From contig NZ_JAMLIG010000001.1 of NCBI RefSeq assembly GCF_023954305.1, positions 3,616,001-3,680,000 on the forward strand: 64,000 nt of DNA. The letters are read 5' to 3'. Position 1 is the first letter of the stretch. Each line of letters starts with the position of its first letter. Below are positions 49,987 to 58,514 of this stretch, piece after piece. Both the position numbers and the translations under genes were made by a program. This DNA is from Mesorhizobium sp. (lineage in GTDB: Bacteria > Pseudomonadota > Alphaproteobacteria > Rhizobiales > Rhizobiaceae). Under the pieces are notes generated by a model. That model was not told the origin of the DNA and ran no database searches. It saw only the letters and a list, made by a program, of their open reading frames with translations.

Positions 49987-51297
49987 TCAGGACGCCGTGG
50001 CGGTGATGTTGGCCGGCGTCCATTCGGTTGGCAGGTTGTCGCCCACGACCCGGTTCCGCCCGCCATCCTTCGCCATGTAGAGACGTTTGTCGGCGAGCAC
50101 GAAGAGTTCCTCGAGACTCGTCACGGAAGGTCCTGTCGTGGCGACGCCGACGCTGACGGTGCAATGCGGGGCGTCGGTGCCGTCGCCGAGGCCGATCACC
50201 TGCCGGATCGTCTCGCCGAGCAGCCGGCCGAGGCTATGGGGATGCGAGCACAGGATCGCAAATTCCTCGCCGCCGATGCGGAAGACGGAATCGGTTGGAC
50301 CAACCTCCCTCAAAAGCCGCCCGGCGATGGACATCAGCACCCTGTCGCCCTCGGCATGGCCGTATCGATCGTTGATCGATTTGAAATGGTCGACGTCGAT
50401 GACCAGCAGCGTCAGCGGCCGCCCGGTGCGCAGGCTCGCCGCCACGGCCCGCTCGCCCAGTTCGTTGAAGCGGCCGCGGTGCATCAGGCCGGTGAGGGCG
50501 TCGCGGCCGGCATGCTCGACCAGTTCATGGTAGCGCTCCCGGTAGGTGAGCGCCTCGAACACGTCTGAGACGCCGCGCGGCACCGGCAGTGCGCTGCGCT
50601 CGAACCAGCGCAGATAGGCGACCAGCATTGTGCTGTAGACGAGAGCTGCGGCCATCTTGCCCGCCCAGCCGCCGAGAAAGGCCGACAGAGGCGCGCCGGT
50701 GACGATGTGCAGGACCGTGAAGAAGCCAACCTGGTCGAAGGTCAGGATCGTCGCGACCGAGGCGAGGATTCTCAGGAACAGGTGTCCACGCAGGACACGC
50801 CCGAGCGCCTCGTAGAGGAGGATGATGAGAATGGCATCGACGAACAGCAGGGCGGTGCCCCACGCCATCAGCCAGCCCATGTCGTCAATGAACGACATGT
50901 CGGGCAATGCTCCGCTGGGCAGAGGCTCGACGCTGTGGAACCGGAGCACGCCGACGAGGCCGAGCGTCAGCAGATTGCCGATCAGCAGGCCGTAGATCGG
51001 CTGCCGCACGGTCGCGGCGTCTTCCTTCATGTAAAGAAGCAGCAGCATAACCAGCTTGCCGGAAAACAGCACCGTCGACCCGGGCGAGAGAATGCCGAGG
51101 GGCGCGGCGACGTAGAAGACGCTGGCGAGATAGGTTTCGAGGAAGTGCAGGCCGGCCAGCGCCGTCATGAACACGCCGATGCCGATCCGGTGCCGCAACG
51201 CAAACAAGGCCGCCATCAGCCCGAAATAGCCGACGGCTTCGACAATTAGCAGGAATGCGTTCGTCAAGCGGCGTATCCGTCCGTGCGGCGAATGCAT
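49987..51297 (-). CDS. Membrane-bound diguanylate cyclase (GGDEF domain)
   Basis: A 436-residue protein. The N-terminal ~220 residues have about seven hydrophobic helices and form a membrane sensing domain. The GGDEF domain follows (about residues 260-425): GRDALTGLMHRGRFNELGERA, LLVIDVDHFKSINDRYGHAEGDRVL, and the active-site loop RIGGEEFAIL. The product is cyclic di-GMP. The RxxD inhibitory site usually found five residues before the loop is not present (GPTD), so product feedback may be lacking. Signal unknown. Divergent from ettA. Confidence 0.92.
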   Translation of the reverse strand: MHSPHGRIRRLTNAFLLIVEAVGYFGLMAALFALRHRIGIGVFMTALAGLHFLETYLASVFYVAAPLGILSPGSTVLFSGKLVMLLLLYMKEDAATVRQPIYGLLIGNLLTLGLVGVLRFHSVEPLPSGALPDMSFIDDMGWLMAWGTALLFVDAILIILLYEALGRVLRGHLFLRILASVATILTFDQVGFFTVLHIVTGAPLSAFLGGWAGKMAAALVYSTMLVAYLRWFERSALPVPRGVSDVFEALTYRERYHELVEHAGRDALTGLMHRGRFNELGERAVAASLRTGRPLTLLVIDVDHFKSINDRYGHAEGDRVLMSIAGRLLREVGPTDSVFRIGGEEFAILCSHPHSLGRLLGETIRQVIGLGDGTDAPHCTVSVGVATTGPSVTSLEELFVLADKRLYMAKDGGRNRVVGDNLPTEWTPANITATAS

Positions 51298-51549
51298 CGC
51301 CGCGTCTACAAGGCGTTATAACGTCAGAACCGTTAAGCGGGTCTTGCGATGACCGAGACAGGAGGGGCTCAAGCATCGCCCGCATCCCGTCGGGCGCTCC
51401 TTCGCGACGAGGGTGAAGCGGATCGATATCGATTCGGACGCGCCGGCGCCAAAGCCGGCCGCCTCGATTCTCCAGCCGCATTGCCCTTTGCCGCCCGTTC
51501 GCCTACATAGCGCGCGACTTCCAACACTTCTTGATCAGGAATCGCGCGC

Positions 51550-53199
51550 GTGGCACGCCAGTTCATCTATCACATGTCGGGCCTTTCCAAGGCCTACGGC
51601 GCCAAGAAGGTGCTCGACAACGTCCATCTGTCCTTCTACCCGGACGCCAAGATCGGCATCCTGGGCCCCAACGGCTCGGGCAAGTCGACGATCCTGCGCA
51701 TCATGGCCGGGCTCGACAAGGAGTACCAGGGCGAGGCCTGGCTCGCCGAGGGCGCGACCGTCGGCTACCTGGCGCAAGAGCCGCAGCTCAACCCGGCCAA
51801 GAACGTGTTCGACAACGTCATGGAAGGCGTGGCCAAGAAGACCGCCATCATCGAGCGCTACAACGAGCTGATGATGAACTACTCGGACGAGACCGCCGAC
51901 GAGGGCGCGCGGCTGCAGGACGAGATGGACCGCCTCAACCTGTGGGACCTCGAGCAGCAGGTGGAGATGGCGATGGAGGCGCTGCAGTGCCCTCCGGCGG
52001 ATGCGGACGTCAACAACCTCTCGGGCGGCGAGCGCCGCCGTGTCGCGCTGTGCCGGCTGCTCTTGGAACAGCCGGACCTTCTGCTGCTCGACGAGCCGAC
52101 CAACCATCTCGACGCGGAGACGACAGCGTGGCTCGAAAAGCACCTGCGCGACTATCCGGGCTCGGTGCTGATCATCACCCACGACCGCTACTTCCTCGAC
52201 AACGTCACCGGCTGGATCCTCGAACTCGACCGCGGTCGCGGCATCCCCTACGAGGGCAACTACACCAAGTATCTGGACGCCAAGGCCAAGCGCCTGATCC
52301 AGGAAGGCCGCGAGGACGACGCCCGCCAGAAGGCGATCTGGCGCGAGCGCGAGTGGATCGCGTCGAGCCCCAAGGCCCGCCAGACCAAATCGAAGGCGCG
52401 CATCAAGGCCTATGAGGACCTTGTCGAGCAGGCGCAGAACCGCAAGCCGACCGACACGCAGATCGTCATTCCGGCGGGCGAGCGGCTCGGCAATGTGGTG
52501 ATCGAGGTCGACGGCCTGACCAAGGGATTTTCCGACGAGGTGCTGATCGAGAACCTGTCCTTCCGGCTGCCGCCCGGCGGCATCGTCGGCGTGATCGGAC
52601 CCAACGGCGCCGGCAAGACGACGCTCTTCCGCATGTTCACCGGCCAGGAGAAGCCCGACTCCGGGACGATCCGCATCGGCGAGACGGTGAAGTTGGGCTA
52701 CGTCGACCAGAGTCGCGACGCGCTCGATCCGAACAAGAACGTCTGGGAGGAGATTTCGGGCGGCGCCGAGGTGATCAAGCTCGGCAAGCACGAGGTGAAC
52801 TCCCGCGCTTACTGTTCGTCGTTCAACTTCCGCGGCGCCGACCAGCAGCAGAAGGTCGGCAATCTTTCGGGCGGCCAGCGCAACCGCGTGCACCTGGCCA
52901 AGATGCTGAAGAACGGCGGCAACGTGCTCCTCCTCGACGAGCCGACCAACGACCTCGACACCGAGACGCTGGGCGCTCTGGAAGACGCACTCGAAGCCTA
53001 TGCCGGCTGCGCCGTCATCATCTCGCACGACCGCATGTTCCTCGACCGCATGGCCACCCACATGCTCGCCTTCGAGGGCAACGCGCATGTCGAGTGGTTC
53101 GAGGGCAATTTCGAGGAATACGAGAAGGACAAGGTGCGCCGTCTCGGCCCGGAAGCCGTCAACCCGCACCGCATGACGCACAAGCGGCTGACGCGGTAG
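51550..53199 (+). CDS. ettA: Energy-dependent translational throttle protein EttA (ABC-F)
   Basis: A 549-residue ABC-F protein, close to E. coli EttA in length. Two ATPase cassettes: Walker A GPNGSGKST and GPNGAGKTT, signatures LSGGERRR and LSGGQRNR, Walker B LLLLDEPTNHLD and LLLDEPTNDLD. The P-site tRNA interaction linker lies between them (REREWIASSPKARQTKSK region). It binds the ribosomal E site and gates the first elongation step by ATP/ADP level. Typical upstream ATG. Highly conserved housekeeping gene. Confidence 0.95.
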   Translation: MARQFIYHMSGLSKAYGAKKVLDNVHLSFYPDAKIGILGPNGSGKSTILRIMAGLDKEYQGEAWLAEGATVGYLAQEPQLNPAKNVFDNVMEGVAKKTAIIERYNELMMNYSDETADEGARLQDEMDRLNLWDLEQQVEMAMEALQCPPADADVNNLSGGERRRVALCRLLLEQPDLLLLDEPTNHLDAETTAWLEKHLRDYPGSVLIITHDRYFLDNVTGWILELDRGRGIPYEGNYTKYLDAKAKRLIQEGREDDARQKAIWREREWIASSPKARQTKSKARIKAYEDLVEQAQNRKPTDTQIVIPAGERLGNVVIEVDGLTKGFSDEVLIENLSFRLPPGGIVGVIGPNGAGKTTLFRMFTGQEKPDSGTIRIGETVKLGYVDQSRDALDPNKNVWEEISGGAEVIKLGKHEVNSRAYCSSFNFRGADQQQKVGNLSGGQRNRVHLAKMLKNGGNVLLLDEPTNDLDTETLGALEDALEAYAGCAVIISHDRMFLDRMATHMLAFEGNAHVEWFEGNFEEYEKDKVRRLGPEAVNPHRMTHKRLTR

Positions 53200-53220
53200 A
53201 CAATCCCCGGAGTTGCCCGC

Positions 53221-53258
53221 ATCCAGCCTTTGCTACACATGTATAGCAGAGGCTGGAT
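53221..53258. promoter_or_regulatory. 38-base near-perfect palindrome before the orphan antitoxin gene
   Basis: Two 16-base arms (ATCCAGCCTTTGCTAC and its near reverse complement, two differences) surround the symmetric centre ACATGT (53237-53242). It ends 3 bases before the antitoxin ATG and so covers the ribosome site. Likely the operator of the ribbon-helix-helix protein; as RNA it would also fold and hide the ribosome site. Confidence 0.65.
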
Positions 53259-53261
53259 GTC

Positions 53262-53492
53262 ATGCTCGCACTGCGATTGCCCAAAGAGGTCGAAGACCGG
53301 CTCGACGATCCGGCCCGTAAGACGGGCCGGACGAAGAGCTACTATGCGCGCGAGGCGATTCTCGAACATCTTGACGACTTGGAGGATCTGTATCTCGCCG
53401 AGCAGCGGATGCAGGAAAACCCGCAGTTCGTCAGCTTTGATGAGATAGTGCAGCGGCTCGATATCGACCTGGCCAAGCCTGACGAGGCTTAG
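53262..53492 (+). CDS. Ribbon-helix-helix antitoxin (orphan; toxin decayed)
   Basis: A 76-residue protein, MLALRLPKEVEDRLDDPARKTGRTKSYYAREAI, followed by LEHLDDLEDLYLAEQRM. It is clearly related to the antitoxin at 38648-38875, sharing TGRTK-YY-RE and LDDLED. The DNA-binding arm and toxin-binding tail are both complete. The toxin gene behind it is broken, so it may act only as a repressor or as an antidote to related RelE toxins. Confidence 0.87.
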   Translation: MLALRLPKEVEDRLDDPARKTGRTKSYYAREAILEHLDDLEDLYLAEQRMQENPQFVSFDEIVQRLDIDLAKPDEA

Positions 53493-53494
53493 CA

Positions 53495-53665
53495 AAGCCT
53501 TGGCAGGTGCGCTTTGAGCGTCGTGCAGAAAAGGATCTCGAGCGTCTCGGCTTCGCTGGTCGAAATCGGGTAGCCCGTTTCATCCATGACCGGATTGCCG
53601 CTCGGGAGGATCCGCGAGAAATCGGAGAGGCTTTGCATGGGCCGCTTGGTCAATACTGGAAGTAA
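53495..53665 (+). pseudogene. Decayed RelE-type toxin gene
   Basis: The frame reads KPWQVRFERRAEKDLERLG and then DPREIGEALHGPLGQYWK before a TAA at 53663. This lines up with residues 2 to ~56 of the intact RelE at 38398-38664 (PWTIELSTSAERTLKKLD, DPRRIGKPLQGGLDKYWGYRVGDY). The start ATG expected before PW reads AAG, with no other start codon in frame back to a stop at 53480, and the C-terminal third is lost to frameshift and change. Both ends are therefore damaged. The toxin is probably not made. Confidence 0.75.
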
Positions 53666-54090
53666 GCGGTACAGATGCCGGACAACATCGCCGAACCGTC
53701 GCACAGGCTGATGCGCGAGACGGCAGCCGAGATGCCCTTCGCGGCCAAGATGGCAAAGGCGGCGCGGCAACCGTTGCCGCCCGCCCGCCGCCGACGGCAA
53801 GGTGCTTCTGCGCTTCCCTCGTCTCTTCATGGTCGCGCCAACGCCGCAGCATGGCTGACCGACGCAGGCGTCGGCGTCTACAGGAGCAATCGCGAGACCT
53901 CGACGCGAATCTGCGCCTGGTAGGGGTTGTCCGGCCACGATGACGTGGACGAGTGGGGCCGGCGTTCCCTCAGCCTTTGCTTTGCCTCAATTATTGGCGT
54001 ATTCGCGTCTTGCGCACAGGCCCCGCGACGGAACCCTTCCATTGCCGTCGTCGCGCGCAAGACCGGCGGCCCGACGGGACAGTTCCTAGC
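53666..54090. other. Gap between the decayed relE and the ketoacyl synthase gene
   Basis: About 425 bases with no convincing gene. The first ~70 bases may hold faint remains of the relE 3' end in another frame (HRLMRE...AKMAKAA). The rest has only overlapping chance frames on both strands. The promoter of the downstream gene is expected here, but no clear -35/-10 pair was recognised. Confidence 0.4.
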
Positions 54091-55215
54091 ATGCAGCGCG
54101 TCATCATCAGCGGTATCGGCGTCGAGATACCGGAAGCCACGATCACGAACGAAGAGCTGGTTGCCAGCTTCAACGCCTGGATCGACCAGCAGAACGAGGA
54201 GCGCGCCGCCAAGGGCGAGCCGCCGCTGCCCAAGTCGAACACCGACTTCATCGTCTATGCATCGGGCGTGAAGAACCGCCACGTCCACACCCGCGACGGC
54301 ATTCTGGACGTCGACCGGATGGCGCCGCGCATCCCGCCGCGCGGCGACGACGAACTGTCGGTGATGGCCGAGTTCGGCGTCGCCTCGGCGAAGCGGGCGC
54401 TCGACCACGCAGGCGTGACGGACCCGCTGTCCGTCGACATGGTGATCTGCGCGGCGTCGCACCAGCAGCGGCCCTATCCGGCCGTCGCGGTCGAGATCCA
54501 GAAGGCGCTCGGTGCCTCGGGTGCCGCATTCGACATGAGTCTCGGCTGCTCGTCCGCCGCCGCTGGACTGCATATCGCCAGCAATCTGGTGCGGACCGGC
54601 GCGCAGAAGCGGGTGCTGGTGGTGACGCCGGAGATCATCACCGCGCACCTCAACTTTCGCGACCGGCAGACGCATTTCATCTTCGGCGATGCCTCGGCCG
54701 CGATGGTGGTGGAAGCGATCGGGGAGGGCGATGTTCGCCCGGGCCGCTTCGAGGTGATGGACACGCGCAGCTGGACGCAGTTCTCGAACAACATCCGCTC
54801 GAATTTCGGCTTTCTGATCCGCTCCGGCCAGGACGACACGTCCGTGGTCGACATGGAAGGCAACATGATCAAGCAGGTCGGCAACAAGGTCTTCAAGGAA
54901 GTGACCGTTGCCGCGCACAAATTCATCTCCGCTTTCCTTGCCGATCACGGCATGACGGTCGAAGACGTGCGCCGCTACTGGCTGCATCAGGCCAATGGCC
55001 GGATGAACGCGATGATCATGAAGCTGGCACTCGGCTATGAAGCGGACGCCGACCGCGCGCCGATGGTGCTGGAAAAGCTCGGCAATACGGCCGCCGCCGG
55101 CGCCGTCGTCGCGCTGAAGCAGTACCACGAGGACATGCAGCCCGGCGATTTCGGCATGCTGTGCGCCTTCGGAGCCGGATATTCGATCGGCGGGGCAATT
55201 CTCAGGAAGATGTGA
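54091..55215 (+). CDS. Beta-ketoacyl-ACP synthase III-like enzyme (FabH family)
   Basis: A 374-residue thiolase-fold enzyme with the KAS III catalytic triad: cysteine in MSLGCSSAAAGLHIA (about residue 151), histidine in WLHQANGRMNAMI and asparagine in EKLGNTAAAGAVVALK. It condenses an acyl-CoA starter with malonyl-ACP. It is longer than FabH and lacks the fab gene neighbours of the housekeeping copy, so it is likely a second KAS III with a longer-chain preference, of the kind also found in pseudomonads. The ribosome site before the ATG is weak. Confidence 0.85.
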   Translation: MQRVIISGIGVEIPEATITNEELVASFNAWIDQQNEERAAKGEPPLPKSNTDFIVYASGVKNRHVHTRDGILDVDRMAPRIPPRGDDELSVMAEFGVASAKRALDHAGVTDPLSVDMVICAASHQQRPYPAVAVEIQKALGASGAAFDMSLGCSSAAAGLHIASNLVRTGAQKRVLVVTPEIITAHLNFRDRQTHFIFGDASAAMVVEAIGEGDVRPGRFEVMDTRSWTQFSNNIRSNFGFLIRSGQDDTSVVDMEGNMIKQVGNKVFKEVTVAAHKFISAFLADHGMTVEDVRRYWLHQANGRMNAMIMKLALGYEADADRAPMVLEKLGNTAAAGAVVALKQYHEDMQPGDFGMLCAFGAGYSIGGAILRKM

Positions 55216-55305
55216 CCGATCGGCTGGGTTTCGCTTCGCATCACGCGAATTGACTGGGCGGCTGGCCCGTAGCCCGCAAGAAGAGTGGGCAAACGCGAGA
55301 GCCTC

Positions 55306-55935
55306 ATGCGCGACCCGACGTTGCCGTTCGACCGACCTCTCGATGACGATCCGGAAATCGTTCCGGCCCGCAAACTGGCGGCGCGGGTGAGCGGTGTCTT
55401 CGTGGCGGCGGGAGACAGTTTCGAGACGAAGGCGGTCGAGGCGCTCGACCTCGGCTTCGGCGGCATCGTCGGCGATTTCCATCAAGGCGCGACGCGGCGT
55501 TCTGGCGGGCGCGAGCCGTGGTATCCGAGAGGCATCGAGATTAGCAACGAGCGGCAGGTCTCGATCGTGGCACCAGACGAACTGGAACGGATCGCCCGCA
55601 ATATGGGTATCCGCGAGATCCGTCCCGAATGGCTCGGCGCGAACCTGCTGATCGACGGCGTGCCGCTGCTTTCGTTCCTCCCGGCCGGAACCTTGCTTTT
55701 CTTCCGGGGCGGGGTGACGCTGAAGGTCGACGCGCAGAACGGGCCTTGCCGCGTCGCCGGCGCTTTGGTGGCGGAACGCGCCCGCATGGACGACCGCGAT
55801 GGGGGCGCTCTCCTGTTTCCCAAGGCCGCCAAGCGGCTGCGGGGCCTGGTCGGCCGGGTCGAGAAGCCGGGACGGATCGCTTTGGGCGAGGACGTGTCGG
55901 TCCGTATTCCCGAGCAGTGGATCTATCGGGCCTGA
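55306..55935 (+). CDS. MOSC domain protein
   Basis: A 209-residue single MOSC-domain protein. Landmarks: GFGGIVGDFHQG at the N-terminal side, RGIEISNERQVSIVAPDEL and the cysteine-bearing QNGPCRVAGALV. MOSC domains handle molybdenum-cofactor-bound sulfur or reduce N-hydroxylated compounds. The cysteine in NGPC is the usual conserved one. ATG at 55306 is taken; a GTG at 55285 would add seven residues. Convergent with the TPR gene, meeting it with no gap. Confidence 0.8.
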   Translation: MRDPTLPFDRPLDDDPEIVPARKLAARVSGVFVAAGDSFETKAVEALDLGFGGIVGDFHQGATRRSGGREPWYPRGIEISNERQVSIVAPDELERIARNMGIREIRPEWLGANLLIDGVPLLSFLPAGTLLFFRGGVTLKVDAQNGPCRVAGALVAERARMDDRDGGALLFPKAAKRLRGLVGRVEKPGRIALGEDVSVRIPEQWIYRA

Positions 55936-57510
55936 TCAGCCCGACAGGAGCTCGATGAAGCGTTCGGCGACAGGCCGCATGAAATCGTCCGGCTTGGCGA
56001 GTTCGAGATACTTCCGGTAGGCATCGACCGCGTCTGCGTTCCGCCCCGTGTCGCGGTAGCTGTCGCCCATCGACATCCAGACGTCGGCATTTTCGGGCGC
56101 GAGCCGTTGCGCCTCGCGCAGTTGCGCCATGGCCTCGTCGTGGCGGGAAAGCCGCTGCAGGACGCGGCCGTATTCCAGCCGGTAGGCAGCGTCTTCCGGC
56201 GCGAGCCTCACGGCGCGGGCATAGCGCTGCTCGGCGCCGGTGAAATCGTCGACGACGGCGAGTATGCGCCCGTGCGAGGCCTGGGCATCTGCGTCGTCGG
56301 GCGCGTAATCGGCGGCGTTGCGGTAGATGCGCTCCGCGGCCGCGTTGTCGCCGCTGGCGAGGTGCATCGCCGCCAGCTCGGCGAAGGCCGGAAGATAGCC
56401 GGGGTCGAGTTCAAGGGCGCGCGTCAGCTGGGCGACGCCCTCTTCGGTCCTGCCAGCCTGGAGAAGGATGCGGCCGGCCCTTGTCGGAAAGCGAGGATCG
56501 AGCGGCGAATCATCTGCGGCCTTTAGATAGGTCGCCGCCGCCTCGTCCGTCTTGCCTTCGGCGAGCGCGATCTCGGCGAAGCCTTCCGTGGCGAAGACGT
56601 TCTTCGGATCGCGCCGCCGCACCTCTGCATATTCGGCGCGGGCGGCAGCCAGATCGCCGGCCTTGAGCAGCGCATTGCCGAGATTGACGCGGGCCGGGAG
56701 GAAGGCCGGGTCGAGCGCCAGCGCCGCGCGGTATTCCTCCATCGCCGCCTTGGCGTCGCCCTCGTCGGCGCGGATCAGGCCGATCAGGTTGTGGGCCCAT
56801 TTCGCATCCTTGTGGTGCGAGCGGATCAGGCGACGGGCCAGGATCGTGGCCGACAGCGGCTGTTCGACCGACGCCGCGGAAATCGCCACGAACGGGTCGA
56901 GGATCGCGAGGATGCCCGCCGCGGCCTTGGCGAAATAATCACGGTCGGAGGTGGCGCCGATCGGCGGCAGGTCGACGAGGTCGACCGCCTCGCGCACGAC
57001 GCGTAGGCGAAGTCGCAGCCCTTCCAATGCGCAGTCGGCGGTCTCGCAGACGAATTCGCCGGCGATGCGTGTCTCGTAGGCGTTGAACAGACGGCGGACG
57101 TGGAAGACGAGGGATTCGATGGAGAAGCCCGAATCGGGAAAGGAAAACTCGACGCGGCGCGAATCCGGCAGGGCGGCGATGCTCTCCTTGGACGTGTTCG
57201 CGGCGCGCCCGACGTCCGACAGCCCATCCCAGATGCGGCTGGCGACGACCTCGGCCGTCATCCCCCGCGCCGCGAGCGCTTCGGGCACGGCGATCGGCTC
57301 GATGATGACCTGGTCACGGCGGAACTGGCCGATCAGCAACGGCACCAATATGATGACGACGACGAGGAAAACGACGTTGAGAAGCACGGTGCGGACGTTG
57401 GTCGACCAGCTTTCGAGCCCCGGCAGCGACAGCCGCTCGCGCAGCCTGGCCCAGGAGGATCGTATTGGCGTCGACGCCGTCTCCTCCGTCTTTCGCCTGC
57501 TTCGCGCCAT
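55936..57510 (-). CDS. Tetratricopeptide-repeat membrane protein
   Basis: A 524-residue protein. One transmembrane helix lies near residues 42-65 (VRTVLLNVVFLVVVIILVPLLIG), followed by about 190 residues without a recognised domain (including two cysteines in EFVCETADCALEG). About eight TPR units fill residues 240-515, with repeated A-x-x-x-Y-x-x-A-L-x-L-D/A-P patterns such as AMEEYRAALALDPAFLPAR and ALELDPGYLPAFAELAAM. Probably a periplasmic scaffold. ATG at 57510 with a GGAGGAAG ribosome site. It follows DUF2293 and trmO in the same direction. Confidence 0.8.
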   Translation of the reverse strand: MARSRRKTEETASTPIRSSWARLRERLSLPGLESWSTNVRTVLLNVVFLVVVIILVPLLIGQFRRDQVIIEPIAVPEALAARGMTAEVVASRIWDGLSDVGRAANTSKESIAALPDSRRVEFSFPDSGFSIESLVFHVRRLFNAYETRIAGEFVCETADCALEGLRLRLRVVREAVDLVDLPPIGATSDRDYFAKAAAGILAILDPFVAISAASVEQPLSATILARRLIRSHHKDAKWAHNLIGLIRADEGDAKAAMEEYRAALALDPAFLPARVNLGNALLKAGDLAAARAEYAEVRRRDPKNVFATEGFAEIALAEGKTDEAAATYLKAADDSPLDPRFPTRAGRILLQAGRTEEGVAQLTRALELDPGYLPAFAELAAMHLASGDNAAAERIYRNAADYAPDDADAQASHGRILAVVDDFTGAEQRYARAVRLAPEDAAYRLEYGRVLQRLSRHDEAMAQLREAQRLAPENADVWMSMGDSYRDTGRNADAVDAYRKYLELAKPDDFMRPVAERFIELLSG

Positions 57511-57575
57511 CTTCCTCCACCCGATTGCCCAGCCGCACAGCGGATGGCGGCAAGCTATCAGAACATCTGGGAAAA

Positions 57576-57896
57576 TTAAGACGCTTCCTCCTCGTCGCCA
57601 CCGGGCTCCAGCAGGCGCGTCGCGCGCCAGTCCGTCAGCACCTTGTTGATTTCGTCGACGACGAAGAACCGGGCCGAGTCGCGATCGTAGCCTTCGTCGA
57701 GAAGCGCATCGTAGGAGGTGTGCTGGTGGCGGATATGGGCGACCGTCGCGAGCCACAGGGCGACGGAAGGCGGCAGGGTCTTCAGGTGCTTCTGGCCGGC
57801 GGCCTGCCGGATCGCCTCGGCGTCGGACCACGGGGCAAGCGGGATCAGCAGCGTCAGGCCCTTGGCGATCTCCTTCTGCCGATGCGTTCCCGCCAT
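57576..57896 (-). CDS. DUF2293 protein
   Basis: A 106-residue protein. The central segment ATVAHIRHQHTSYDALLDEGYDRDSARFFVVDEINKVLTDW is characteristic of DUF2293, a small domain found in many alphaproteobacteria. Function unknown. Its ATG touches the last base of trmO, so the two are co-translated, and the TPR gene follows 65 bases later. Confidence 0.8.
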   Translation of the reverse strand: MAGTHRQKEIAKGLTLLIPLAPWSDAEAIRQAAGQKHLKTLPPSVALWLATVAHIRHQHTSYDALLDEGYDRDSARFFVVDEINKVLTDWRATRLLEPGGDEEEAS

Positions 57897-58450
57897 CAGG
57901 CGCCGTCCCGGGCAGGGCGCACGGCGCCGGGGATCGCGTCCGTCGAGGCGAAGTAGGGCTTGATGTCGACGACGGGCGTGCCGTCGAGCAGGTCGATTGC
58001 CTCGAGTTCGACGATGCCGCGCGCCATATCGACGTCGAGGATGCGGACGATGTGGACGCCGATCGGGTTGGGCCGCACCGGCGAGCGGAGGGCGAACGTG
58101 CCCTTCGCGATTTCGGCGTGGCGCGGCTTCTGCACGATCAGGTCACGCGGCGAACGATCGAGCCAGGACAACAGGACGGCGTGGCTGTACTCGTCCAGCC
58201 CTTGCAGCCCGGGGGCGAAGAGCGGATCGAGCGATATGCGCCCGCCGCCGCCCCGCTCCGAGGCCTGACGCATGTTCTTCGGACAATCCGTCCTCTGCCT
58301 CCAGGGCGAGGACACGCGGCCGATGAAGACGATCCCGGCATCGGGCAGGGCGGACGCCGGATCGGCGTCGAGCCGAACCTCGCCTTCCCGGATTTCGAAT
58401 TCGGGGCCCGATGTGGAGGAAAACGCCATTTTCTTTTCCATGAGCGACAT
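57896..58450 (-). CDS. trmO: tRNA (N6-threonylcarbamoyladenosine37-N6)-methyltransferase TrmO
   Basis: A 184-residue protein of the TsaA/TrmO beta-barrel methyltransferase family. Landmarks are GRVSSPWRQRTDCPKNM, LDEYSHAVLLSWLDRSPRD and FALRSPVRPNPIGVHIVRILDVD with the R-P-N-P-I-G motif, then LLDGTPVVDIKPYF. It methylates t6A37 of some threonine tRNAs using SAM. Three in-frame ATGs near the start (58450, 58441 and a later one) are possible. Divergent from the SahR-like regulator; the intergenic palindrome at 58478 may affect both. Confidence 0.88.
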   Translation of the reverse strand: MSLMEKKMAFSSTSGPEFEIREGEVRLDADPASALPDAGIVFIGRVSSPWRQRTDCPKNMRQASERGGGGRISLDPLFAPGLQGLDEYSHAVLLSWLDRSPRDLIVQKPRHAEIAKGTFALRSPVRPNPIGVHIVRILDVDMARGIVELEAIDLLDGTPVVDIKPYFASTDAIPGAVRPARDGA

Positions 58451-58477
58451 TCCGCTTGCATGCAGCCGAGACCTCAC

Positions 58478-58493
58478 ATAAACATATCTTTAT
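58478..58493. promoter_or_regulatory. Palindrome upstream of the ArsR-methyltransferase/metF operon
   Basis: ATAAACAT-ATCTTTAT is a 16-base palindrome with one mismatched pair, A+T-rich and 21 bases before the regulator start. ArsR-family regulators bind such ATAAA-type inverted repeats, and the SahR regulon of methionine-cycle genes uses an A+T-rich site of similar look. Probable autoregulatory operator. Confidence 0.6.
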
Positions 58494-58514
58494 ATCTCGT
58501 CGAGGCTGGTCCTG

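Noticed and set aside
53221..53258. Palindrome as the terminator of ettA
   Set aside because: It lacks a T run on either side and abuts the antitoxin ATG; an operator role fits better, although some termination cannot be excluded.
53675..53923. 82-codon frame after the decayed relE
   Set aside because: It begins inside relE remains, has no ribosome site and turns into an arginine-rich low-complexity stretch.
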